The notes under the pieces were generated by a model. The model was not told the DNA's origin. It was given only the letters and a program-made list of their open reading frames with translations, and made no database searches. Both the position numbers and the translations under genes were made by a program. This document shows positions 51,846 to 59,220 of a stretch of DNA of 64,000 bases, piece after piece. The stretch is from Euzebya rosea (GTDB lineage: Bacteria > Actinomycetota > Nitriliruptoria > Euzebyales > Euzebyaceae). Location: assembly GCF_003073135.1 (NCBI RefSeq), contig NZ_PGDQ01000001.1, forward strand, positions 124,001-188,000. Reading direction: 5' to 3'. The first letter of the stretch is position 1. Every line of letters begins with the position of its first letter.

Positions 51846-52607
51846 GTGTCCGGCGCTGCCGGTGTGATGTCGGTCATCCTGCTCGAAACCGCGGTCGGCG
51901 GTGCGGTCGTCATGTGGGCCGGCGGTGTGTGGGGAGTGGTCCGCAAGGGCTTCTTCGTCCTCACCGGCGTGTTCCTGGCGCTGTGCGCTGCGGGTGCGTG
52001 GGCGATCGCCGGCGGGGAGAGCAGCACGGTCAACACCGCGCTGGCGGTCTTCACCGGCCTGCTGGTCGCCTGGCAGGTCCTGCTGCTGATCGGCCAGGAG
52101 TCCATCAGCCGCTGGGTCGGGCTTGCTGCGGCGGTTGCCGGTGTGGCCAGCCTTCCGGCCTACGCCACGCTGCGGGAGGCCGCGGTGGGACGTGGCGTCG
52201 CCGAGCTCGTGCTCGGGTCGATCTTCCTCGGCTCCGCCTTCTACGGGCTGCTCCTGGGGCACTGGTACCTGGTCGAGCGCCGGCTGAGCAAGGACTACAT
52301 GATCCGTTCGGCATGGTGGTTCGTCGCCGGGACGGTGATGTCGATCGGCGCCGCGGTGCTGAGCGCGCAGAACCCGGTGCCGTCGGACGCCACCCAGTTC
52401 TCGCCCTTCCTGCAGACCGCGAACTTCACGGTGCTGCTGGCCGGCGGCCTGGTGGCCATCTGCGCGGTCATCGCCGGGTTCCTGATCCGCCTCTCCAACG
52501 AGGGGGGCAAGTCCATCCAGGCGGCGACGGGGTACTTCTACCTGGCGGTCATCATGGCGTTCTCCGCCGAGCTCGCCACCAAGTTCCGCTTCTTCGTCGA
52601 GGGCTGA
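51846..52607 (+). CDS. Eight-helix membrane protein, unknown function
   Basis: A 253-residue integral membrane protein with about eight hydrophobic helices (for example GGAVVMWAGGVWGVV; VFLALCAAGAWAIAG; FTVLLAGGLVAICAVIAG). A His and charged residues in LLLGHWYLVERRLSKDYM between helices 5 and 6 are the most notable conserved-looking spot. No family recognised. GTG 51846 has AGGACGG at good distance; GTG 51837 is an alternative. It lies 7 bp before the septum-formation gene, suggesting one operon. Confidence 0.65.
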   Translation: MSGAAGVMSVILLETAVGGAVVMWAGGVWGVVRKGFFVLTGVFLALCAAGAWAIAGGESSTVNTALAVFTGLLVAWQVLLLIGQESISRWVGLAAAVAGVASLPAYATLREAAVGRGVAELVLGSIFLGSAFYGLLLGHWYLVERRLSKDYMIRSAWWFVAGTVMSIGAAVLSAQNPVPSDATQFSPFLQTANFTVLLAGGLVAICAVIAGFLIRLSNEGGKSIQAATGYFYLAVIMAFSAELATKFRFFVEG

Positions 52608-52614
52608 TCGGGTC

Positions 52615-53334
52615 GTGCAGTCACGCCTCGGTCGACCCACGTTCGGCCCCGCGATGGTGCTGGGGCCCGTCGTGGCGCTGCTCCTGCTGATCGGCGTGGT
52701 CCTCGCCGTCACCCGGTCCGGAGACGACCCGGACACCGTGCTGGACGACGGCGCCGATCGAACGGCAGCCAGCGCCGACGACGACGGGACCTCCGGAGCC
52801 GACGCCGACCCGGACCGCCCGGCCGGCCTGGAGTCCCTCGCCGAGGGCACCATGGACGACAGCGCCGGCGGTGCGTCGCCGTCGCCGTCCTCGTCCGGGG
52901 GGACCGAACCCGACGCCACCCCGTCCACCGGGGCGACCACGCCACCGCGTCCGGGCACCCCCGTGATCCCCGACGGCGGCCTGTCGATCGCGGTCGGCGA
53001 CTGCTTCACCGGCACCGCCACCACGTCGCGTGACGTCACCCCGATCCCCTGCGACGGCCCGCACGGCAGCGAGATCTACGCCGTCCTGCTGTCGCCGGGG
53101 GACGCCAGCGCCCCCTATCCCGGGCAGGAAGCGCTCCTCGACCAGGTCGCCCCGATCTGTCGGGAGGACGCCTTCACCGACTACGTGGGCGTGCCGTGGA
53201 ACGAGTCGCGGTACTTCACCGCGCCGCTGGTCCCCAGCGACGTCACCTGGGCGGAGGGCGACCGCGTGGTCGCCTGCTTCCTGTACGACCTGCGCGGCGA
53301 GCAGACCGAATCCGTCCGGGACGCCGCCGGTTAG
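52615..53334 (+). CDS. Septum-formation family membrane-anchored protein
   Basis: A 239-residue protein: one N-terminal helix (LGPVVALLLLIGVVLAV), a long acidic Ser/Thr/Pro linker (about 40-125), then an extracellular Septum_form-like domain. Diagnostic residues: VGDCF, PCDGPHGSEIYAVL, YPGQEALL, then C in APICRED, FTDYVGVPW, and WAEGDRVVACFLYD. Two disulfides are probable. The family name comes from actinobacterial cell-division loci; the role is not proven. GTG 52615 closely follows the membrane-protein gene. Confidence 0.82.
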   Translation: MQSRLGRPTFGPAMVLGPVVALLLLIGVVLAVTRSGDDPDTVLDDGADRTAASADDDGTSGADADPDRPAGLESLAEGTMDDSAGGASPSPSSSGGTEPDATPSTGATTPPRPGTPVIPDGGLSIAVGDCFTGTATTSRDVTPIPCDGPHGSEIYAVLLSPGDASAPYPGQEALLDQVAPICREDAFTDYVGVPWNESRYFTAPLVPSDVTWAEGDRVVACFLYDLRGEQTESVRDAAG

Positions 53335-53362
53335 GTCGAGTGCAATGCTCGGCGATGCCCAC

Positions 53363-53368
53363 TAGCGT
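53363..53368 (+). promoter_or_regulatory. -10 box of leaderless VOC gene
   Basis: TAGCGT, 7 nt before ATG 53376; it favours that codon over ATG 53355. Confidence 0.45.
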
Positions 53369-53375
53369 CCTGCCC

Positions 53376-53813
53376 ATGACTGTGCAGCGCATGGACAACG
53401 TCGGCATCGTCGTGGAGGACCTCGACGCCGCAGTCGCCTTCTTCGTCCAGCTCGGCCTCGACCTCGAGGGCCGGGCCACGATCGACGGGGACTGGTCGGG
53501 ACGCGTCACTGGGCTGCCCGGCCAGCACGTCGAGATCGCCATGATGCGTACCCCCGACGGGCACAGCCGGCTCGAACTGTCGCGCTTCCTCACACCATCG
53601 GTCGTCGCGGATCACCGCAACGCCCCGGTGAACGCCTTCGGCTACCTGCGTGTCATGTTCACCGTCCACGACCTCGACCGGACCCTGTCCCGTCTCGAGG
53701 CCCACGGTGCAGAACTCGTCGGTGAGGTGGTTCGGTTCGAGGACGCCTATCGGCTGTGCTACATCCGTGGTCCGGAGGGCCTGCTCATCGGACTCGCCGA
53801 AGAACTCGGCTGA
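53376..53813 (+). CDS. VOC-superfamily (glyoxalase-like) protein
   Basis: A 145-residue vicinal-oxygen-chelate protein. Strand-helix openings MDNVGIVVEDLDAAVAFF and FTVHDLDRTLSRLEAHGAEL mark the two beta-alpha-beta-beta-beta modules. Candidate metal ligands are in QHVEIAM and the C-terminal region near RGPEGLLIGLAEEL. Members are dioxygenases, epimerases or resistance proteins; the reaction here is open. ATG 53376 is chosen from the -10 box. Confidence 0.82.
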   Translation: MTVQRMDNVGIVVEDLDAAVAFFVQLGLDLEGRATIDGDWSGRVTGLPGQHVEIAMMRTPDGHSRLELSRFLTPSVVADHRNAPVNAFGYLRVMFTVHDLDRTLSRLEAHGAELVGEVVRFEDAYRLCYIRGPEGLLIGLAEELG

Positions 53814-53822
53814 CGCAACCGG

Positions 53823-56174
53823 TCAGAAGCCCATCGACCTGCCGATTATCTCGGCCATGATCTCGTCGGTGCCGCCCCCGATTGGGCCGAGCCGGGCGTC
53901 GCGCAGCCATCGCTGGGCGGGGTACTCCATCATGTAGCCGGCGCCGCCGTGGATCTGCACCGCCCAGTCGGCGCAGTCGACGGCCAGCCGCTGCGTGAAC
54001 CGCTTGGCCTTGGCGGCCTCGACCGCGGCGTCGTCCCGCCCGGCCAGCATGACCCGCAGCGCGTGGTCGGTCAGGGCGCGGCCCTCGGCGATGCGCGTGG
54101 CCAGGTCGGCGAACCGGTGACGCCACGTCTGGAAGCTGCCGATCGGTCGGCCGAAGGCCTGCCGCTCGCGGCCGTAGGCCATCGCGCCGAGGACCGACTC
54201 CTCCGCGGCCACGACGGCGCCCAGCGACATCGACACCCGCTCCCACGCGAAGTTCTGCATCACCTGGTAGAAGCCGGTCCCCTCCTCGCCCAAGCGGTTG
54301 GCGTCGGGGACCCGGACGTCGGTGAACGACAGCTCACCAGTGTGGGAGGTGTGCCAGCCGAGCATCGACAGGCGACGCCGGTCGAACCCCGGGGTGTCCG
54401 CCTCGACGACGAACAGGGACTTCCCGCCGTGCCCGGCCTCGGCGTCCGTGGTGGCGAGGACCACGACGAAGTCGCTCCAGGACCCGTTGGTGATGTAGGT
54501 CTTGGCGCCGTTGATGACCCAGTCGTCGCCGTCACGAACCGCGCGGGTGCGGATGCCGTTGACGTCTGAGCCGGCGTCGGGTTCGGTGATCGCCAGCGCA
54601 CCGACGACCTCGCCGGCGATGGAGGGGACCAACCAGCGCTGCTTCTGCTCCTCCGTCCCCGCCCGGTCGATGTAGAGGGCTGGCAGGTCGGAATGGGCGC
54701 CGAGGTCAGCGGCGAGGCCGCCCGAGCCGGCCCGGGCGAGCTCCTCGATCCAGACGGCCTGCGCGACGAAGTCGGGGCCCGACCCGCCGTGGGCCGGATC
54801 GAACTTCATGCCGAAGAACCCGGCTGCGCCGACGGTGCGGAACAGCTCCCGCGGGAAGTCTCGGGCGGCCTCCCACTCCTCCACGTGGGGGGCGATCTCG
54901 GCCTCGACGAACGCCCGCGCGGACTTGCGCAGCGCCTCGTGCTCCTCGCGGTACAGCGGCTGGACACCCACGCCCCGGTCCTCGCCGACCGCGACCTGTG
55001 CACGGGCTGGTTCGCGCAGCCCGCCGGACCCCTCGATCAGCTTGCCGATGACCTCGAGCTGGACCTCGTCGGCGCCGCCACCGATCCGCAGCAGCCGCAT
55101 GTCCCGCCACAGCAGCGGGATACCGGACTCCTCGGCGTAGCCGAACCCGCCGAACAGCTGCATGACCTCGTCGGACACCCAGTGGGCCAGCCGGGCGCCC
55201 GCCAGCTTGATCATCGCGATCGACAGGGTGGGGTACAGGCCACGCTCCCACGCCTCGGCCGTCTCGTACACCAGCCGGCGGGTCGCCTCGATGCGGGTGG
55301 CGATCTCGGCCAGCCGGTGGCGCTGCACCTGGAAGCGGCCGATGGGACGGCCGAACGCCGTGCGCTCGCGGGCGTAGGCGGTCGCCCGCTCCAGCAGCTG
55401 CTCGGCCGTGCCGACGGCCTGCAGCGCGCCGATGATCCGTTCGCCCTGCAGCTGCCACATGATCTCGGCGAACCCCATGCCCTCCTCGCCGAGCAGGGCC
55501 TCGCCGGGCACGCGCACGTCGACCAGCGACAGCTCAGCGGTGTCGGAGGACCGCATCCCCAGCTTGTCCAGCTTCTTGGCGACGGTGAAGCCGGGCAGGT
55601 CGGTGTCGACCAGGAACAGCGAGACCCCGGAGTGGTCGCCGGGCTGGCCAGCCGTGCGGACCACCATGGTGCAGAAGTCCGCTCGGGTCCCGTTGGTGAT
55701 GTAGGTCTTGGCGCCGTTGATGATCCAGTCGTCCCCGTCACGCACCGCCCGGGTGCGGATCCCGGCGACGTCGGAGCCGGCGTCGGGTTCGGTGATGGCG
55801 ATCGCGGCGACCTTCTCGCCCCGCACCGCCGGCTCCAGCCAGCGGCGCTTCTGCGCGTCGGTGCCGAACTCGAGGATGGGCGGGGTGGCCATGTCGGTCT
55901 GCACTCCGAGGGCCATCGGCACGCCACCGAAGCCGGCCCGCCCGAGCTCCTCGCCCCACACCACCGTCGCCCAGTAGTCGCCGCCGGACCCGCCCCACTC
56001 CTCGGGCACGGACAGGCCCAGGAACCCCAGCTCACCGGCCCTGCTGAACACCTCCCGGGGGAAGATCCCCTCGGCTTCCCACGCCGCGGCGTGGGGGGTG
56101 ATCTCCTCGGCGACCCACTTCCGGATCGTCTGGCGCAGCTGGTCGTGGTCCTCGGTGAACGGCTCGATCCTCAT
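53823..56174 (-). CDS. Double acyl-CoA dehydrogenase fusion
   Basis: A 783-residue protein made of two complete acyl-CoA dehydrogenase units (about 1-385 and 400-783) joined by a short linker. Each has the FAD/substrate segment IAITEPDAGSDV or LAITEPDAGSDV, INGAKTYITNGT or GS, and the C-terminal GGxGY helix (QLFGGFGYAEES; QIHGGAGYMMEY). At the MCAD catalytic-Glu position (YEGT) both read GGG, but QGERI and AWERV offer the LCAD/IVD-type Glu. ACAD enzymes oxidise acyl-CoA thioesters and pass electrons to ETF. Two diverged units in one chain suggest two substrates or a pseudo-dimer. ATG 56174 lies 8 nt after TATGTT. Confidence 0.9.
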   Translation of the reverse strand: MRIEPFTEDHDQLRQTIRKWVAEEITPHAAAWEAEGIFPREVFSRAGELGFLGLSVPEEWGGSGGDYWATVVWGEELGRAGFGGVPMALGVQTDMATPPILEFGTDAQKRRWLEPAVRGEKVAAIAITEPDAGSDVAGIRTRAVRDGDDWIINGAKTYITNGTRADFCTMVVRTAGQPGDHSGVSLFLVDTDLPGFTVAKKLDKLGMRSSDTAELSLVDVRVPGEALLGEEGMGFAEIMWQLQGERIIGALQAVGTAEQLLERATAYARERTAFGRPIGRFQVQRHRLAEIATRIEATRRLVYETAEAWERGLYPTLSIAMIKLAGARLAHWVSDEVMQLFGGFGYAEESGIPLLWRDMRLLRIGGGADEVQLEVIGKLIEGSGGLREPARAQVAVGEDRGVGVQPLYREEHEALRKSARAFVEAEIAPHVEEWEAARDFPRELFRTVGAAGFFGMKFDPAHGGSGPDFVAQAVWIEELARAGSGGLAADLGAHSDLPALYIDRAGTEEQKQRWLVPSIAGEVVGALAITEPDAGSDVNGIRTRAVRDGDDWVINGAKTYITNGSWSDFVVVLATTDAEAGHGGKSLFVVEADTPGFDRRRLSMLGWHTSHTGELSFTDVRVPDANRLGEEGTGFYQVMQNFAWERVSMSLGAVVAAEESVLGAMAYGRERQAFGRPIGSFQTWRHRFADLATRIAEGRALTDHALRVMLAGRDDAAVEAAKAKRFTQRLAVDCADWAVQIHGGAGYMMEYPAQRWLRDARLGPIGGGTDEIMAEIIGRSMGF

Positions 56175-56182
56175 GGACGTGG

Positions 56183-56188
56183 AACATA
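56183..56188 (-). promoter_or_regulatory. -10 box of leaderless ACAD fusion
   Basis: TATGTT on the minus strand, 8 nt before ATG 56174. Confidence 0.45.
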
Positions 56189-56247
56189 GACCCGTTCCGT
56201 GTCTCGTGCCTGATCGTGGGCCGTGGCGGGGGAACCCCCGCGGGAGG

Positions 56248-56883
56248 TCAGCTGGCGCGCAGGACGGCAGCCATCAGGCCGTCGTCGATCGGCAGCAGGA
56301 TGCTGGCGAGGTCCGGGTCGTCCTTGACCGTCTCGTTGAAGGTGCGCAGGCCCTGCGTGTCCTCGTCGTCGACGAGCGGATCCGCGACCTTGCCGGACCA
56401 CAGCACGTTGTCGGCCAGCAGCACGCCGCCGGGACGGAGCAGGCGCTTGGCGTGCTCCAGGTATTCGGGGTACTCCGACTTCATCGCGTCGATGAAGACG
56501 ATGTCGTAGGCGGAGTCCGCCAGCTTCGGCAGCATCAGCAGCGCAGGGCCGAGCAGCGACCGGACTCGGGACGTCAGCCCGGCTTCGTTGAAGGCCTGCT
56601 GGGCCAGCGACTGGTTGCCCGAGTCGATCTCGATCGTGGTCAGGATCCCCTTGGGGTCCATGCCGCCGAGGAACCACAGGCCGCTGTAGCCGCCGCCGGA
56701 GCCGATCTCGACCACGGTTCGTGCACCGGTGGCGCGGGCCATGAAGCGCAGCACCGAGCCGATCTCGCTGCTGACCGCGGGGATGTCGCTCTCCTCGCTG
56801 CGCGCACGAGCGGCCCGAAGGGGTTCGTCCTCCCCTTCGGCATGGGATCGAAGGTACGCAGTCACGCGCTGATCGTTCAGCAT
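56248..56883 (-). CDS. O-methyltransferase, caffeoyl-CoA type
   Basis: A 211-residue class-I SAM-dependent methyltransferase. Motif I is VVEIGSGGGYSGLWFL, followed by IEIDSGNQSLAQQAF, and motif II/III with YDIVFIDAMKSEYPEY (metal-binding Asp) and LLADNVLWSG. Relatives methylate small catechols; the substrate in actinobacteria is unknown. It lies divergent from htrA, the same arrangement as the mycobacterial methyltransferase beside sigE-rseA-htrA-tatB. Its ATG lies 9 nt after TAGGCT. Confidence 0.9.
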   Translation of the reverse strand: MLNDQRVTAYLRSHAEGEDEPLRAARARSEESDIPAVSSEIGSVLRFMARATGARTVVEIGSGGGYSGLWFLGGMDPKGILTTIEIDSGNQSLAQQAFNEAGLTSRVRSLLGPALLMLPKLADSAYDIVFIDAMKSEYPEYLEHAKRLLRPGGVLLADNVLWSGKVADPLVDDEDTQGLRTFNETVKDDPDLASILLPIDDGLMAAVLRAS

Positions 56884-56892
56884 CTCGCAGGC

Positions 56893-56898
56893 AGCCTA
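56893..56898 (-). promoter_or_regulatory. -10 box of leaderless methyltransferase gene
   Basis: TAGGCT on the minus strand, 9 nt before ATG 56883; the same hexamer occurs before the DUF1028 and phosphofructokinase genes. Confidence 0.45.
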
Positions 56899-56977
56899 CC
56901 TGCCGAGGCGTCGGGAACACGACAACGACAACGGTCGCCGCGATGCCCGGGTCCGACGGGTCCGGCATGCTGGCAGC

Positions 56978-58087
56978 GTGGAGGAACCCGAGGTCGCAGA
57001 CCTGCCGTCGACGTCGCCGACCGGACGGCTGTCCCTGGTGTGGGTGGCTGCCGTCGCGGGTCTCATCGGTGTCCTCGTGGGGGCTGGGCTGGTGGCCCTG
57101 GTGCTCCCCGGCAGGCAGGGGCCTGCCGGGCCGGTGGCCCGTCCGGTCATCCAGGTCGACGGGGTCGCCGACCCCGACCTGGTGGCCGCCGTGGCCGAGG
57201 TCGTGTTGCCCTCGGTGGTCCGGGTGGACGTCGACGGCATCGGCAGCGGCGCGGGCAACGGCTCGGGTGCCATCGTGTCCGACAGCGGGCACGTCGTCAC
57301 CAACCTGCACGTCGTCGCCGGGGCCACCCGCATCGAGGTGGTCTTCCACGACGGTCGCAGCGAACCGGCTGCGCTCGTCGGGACCGACGCGCAGGCGGAC
57401 CTGGCCCTGCTGCGAGTCGGCCGCACGGACCTTCCCCCGCTGGCCCGGGCCGACGTCGACGACATCCGGGTCGGCCAGCTGGCCGTCGCCGTCGGCGCGC
57501 CCTTCGGCCTGGACGGCACCGTCACCGTCGGGGTCGTGAGCGCCATCGACCGGGCGATCGACCTGGCGGGGTTGGACGGCTCCACCCTGCGGCTGTCCCG
57601 CGCCCTGCAGACCGACGCGGAGATCAATCCCGGCAACAGCGGCGGCCCGCTGGTCGACAGCGAGGGACGGATGCTCGGCATCACCTCCGCCGTCCTGTCC
57701 GGCGACCGGCCCTCCGGGTCGGGGGTCGGCTTCGCGGTGCCGGTCGACATCGTTGCCGACACCGTGGCCCAGCTGATCGCCCACGGGACCGTCGACCGTC
57801 CGCGACTCGGCATCAGCGGACGGTCCCTGACCCCGGACGAGGCACTGGCCGCTGACCTGCCGGGGGGTGTGCTCGTGGAGTCCATCAGCCCCGGCTCGGC
57901 GGCCGCGGCGGTCGACCTGCGGGAGGGTGACGTGCTCGTGGCCGTCGACGGGGAGCTCCTGCGGACCATCGACGACCTCGTTGACCGTGTCCGCGCAGCC
58001 GGTGTGGGCGGTACCCTCGGGGTCGAGCTGGTCCGTGACGACCAGCACCGCTCGGTGACGGTCACCCTGCGGTCGGATCAGTCCTGA
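56978..58087 (+). CDS. htrA: HtrA/DegP-type membrane-anchored serine protease with PDZ
   Basis: A 369-residue envelope quality-control protease. One transmembrane helix (about 20-42, VWVAAVAGLIGVLVGAGLV) anchors it. The trypsin-like domain has the complete triad: His in VTNLHVVAG, Asp in ADLALLRV, Ser in NPGNSGGPLV. A single PDZ domain (about 285-365; ESISPGSAAAAVDLREGDV) binds exposed C-termini. GTG 56978 follows CATGCT by 6 nt. tatB is 38 bp downstream, as in mycobacteria, but sigE/rseA are missing upstream. Confidence 0.93.
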   Translation: MEEPEVADLPSTSPTGRLSLVWVAAVAGLIGVLVGAGLVALVLPGRQGPAGPVARPVIQVDGVADPDLVAAVAEVVLPSVVRVDVDGIGSGAGNGSGAIVSDSGHVVTNLHVVAGATRIEVVFHDGRSEPAALVGTDAQADLALLRVGRTDLPPLARADVDDIRVGQLAVAVGAPFGLDGTVTVGVVSAIDRAIDLAGLDGSTLRLSRALQTDAEINPGNSGGPLVDSEGRMLGITSAVLSGDRPSGSGVGFAVPVDIVADTVAQLIAHGTVDRPRLGISGRSLTPDEALAADLPGGVLVESISPGSAAAAVDLREGDVLVAVDGELLRTIDDLVDRVRAAGVGGTLGVELVRDDQHRSVTVTLRSDQS

Positions 58088-58125
58088 CGGCCCACGGCCG
58101 TCGACGCGGGAGTTGACGCACACAC

Positions 58126-58506
58126 ATGGGCAGCCTCGGTTTCTGGGAGCTCGTGGGCCTCGCGGTGCTCGCGTTGTTCATCTTCGGCCCCGACCGCCTG
58201 CCCGGCATCGCCCGCACCGTCGGGCGCACCGTCAGCCAGGTCCGCCGGGAGGCCAACAAGACCCTCGGCGAGCTGCGGGACGCCGCGGGGGTCGACGAGG
58301 ACCTGGCGGAGCTGACCCGTGAGGCACGACAGCTCCGCAGCTCCCTCACCGACCTGAAGGGCACCGCGACCCAGGCCATCGTCGGGCCGATGAACGAGAC
58401 GATGGACGAGGTGAAGGGCATCTCGACCGGAGGCCCCAAGGAGATGGCGATGTCGGCGAACGGGCTCGAGCCGGGCAACGCCCCGTTCGACCCCGACGCG
58501 ACCTGA
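58126..58506 (+). CDS. tatB: Twin-arginine translocase subunit TatB
   Basis: A 126-residue Tat component. The N-terminal helix FWELVGLAVLALFIFGPDRL carries the conserved Glu8 and the FGPDRLPG hinge, then an amphipathic helix (ARTVGRTVSQVRREANKTL) and a long charged coil. Position after htrA and the Glu8 favour TatB over TatA. It works with TatC to receive folded Tat substrates; tatA and tatC are not in the window. Confidence 0.9.
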   Translation: MGSLGFWELVGLAVLALFIFGPDRLPGIARTVGRTVSQVRREANKTLGELRDAAGVDEDLAELTREARQLRSSLTDLKGTATQAIVGPMNETMDEVKGISTGGPKEMAMSANGLEPGNAPFDPDAT

Positions 58507-58528
58507 TCCTGCGACGGTCCGCAACCCC

Positions 58529-59089
58529 ATGACCCACCCCCTGCTTCGCCGCGTCCGCAGCCTCGTCAACCCGATCGGCCCGCTGGACGTCCGGCTGGCG
58601 ACGGCATGGCGTCGCCTGATCCGCCGCCATCCCGCCCTGGACACCCTGGCGGTCAACACCACCGACCTCGGGTCGATGTACACCGTCGCCGGTGCGGCCG
58701 GCCTGCTGGCTGCGACGGGTCACCGTCGGGACGCCGCCGACCTGGCCATCGCCGGCACCGCCGCATGGTTCATCGGCCAGGAGAGCAAGCGGCTGTTCAA
58801 CCGGCGTCGTCCCTTCGAGGCCGACCCGGCGCTGGAGCGGCTGATCAAGCCTCCCACCGGGTCCTCGTTCCCCTCGGGGCACGCCACGGTCGCTGCGGCC
58901 ATGGCGACGCTCATGACGCGTCGCGCCGCCGGTGGACGCCGCTGGCCGTGGACGGCGATCGCGGTGTGGGTTCCCCTGACGCGGATCCACGTCGGCGTGC
59001 ACTACCCGGGCGACACCGTCGCGGGGGCCGCCCTCGGATGGTCCATCGCCCGTGGTGTCGAGTCGCTGGTGCGCACCAGGAGGGACTGA
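58529..59089 (+). CDS. PAP2-family membrane phosphatase
   Basis: A 186-residue membrane lipid phosphatase. The three catalytic motifs are present: KRLFNRRRPF, SSFPSGHATV and RIHVGVHYPGDTVAG. Four to five hydrophobic segments surround them, placing the active site on the outer face. Likely substrates are undecaprenyl pyrophosphate or phosphatidic acid. It begins 22 bp after tatB and is probably co-transcribed. Confidence 0.9.
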   Translation: MTHPLLRRVRSLVNPIGPLDVRLATAWRRLIRRHPALDTLAVNTTDLGSMYTVAGAAGLLAATGHRRDAADLAIAGTAAWFIGQESKRLFNRRRPFEADPALERLIKPPTGSSFPSGHATVAAAMATLMTRRAAGGRRWPWTAIAVWVPLTRIHVGVHYPGDTVAGAALGWSIARGVESLVRTRRD

Positions 59090-59220
59090 CCGGACGCGCT
59101 CGCGACCGCCATCGGCTGGTCGGGAATGTCGGGTGTGTTGCGGGCCGTCGCGGTCGTCTACTCTTCCGCGCGTCAATCGGGGGAGAGCGGTTCCATTACT
59201 CGACGCAAGGATTCACTTTC

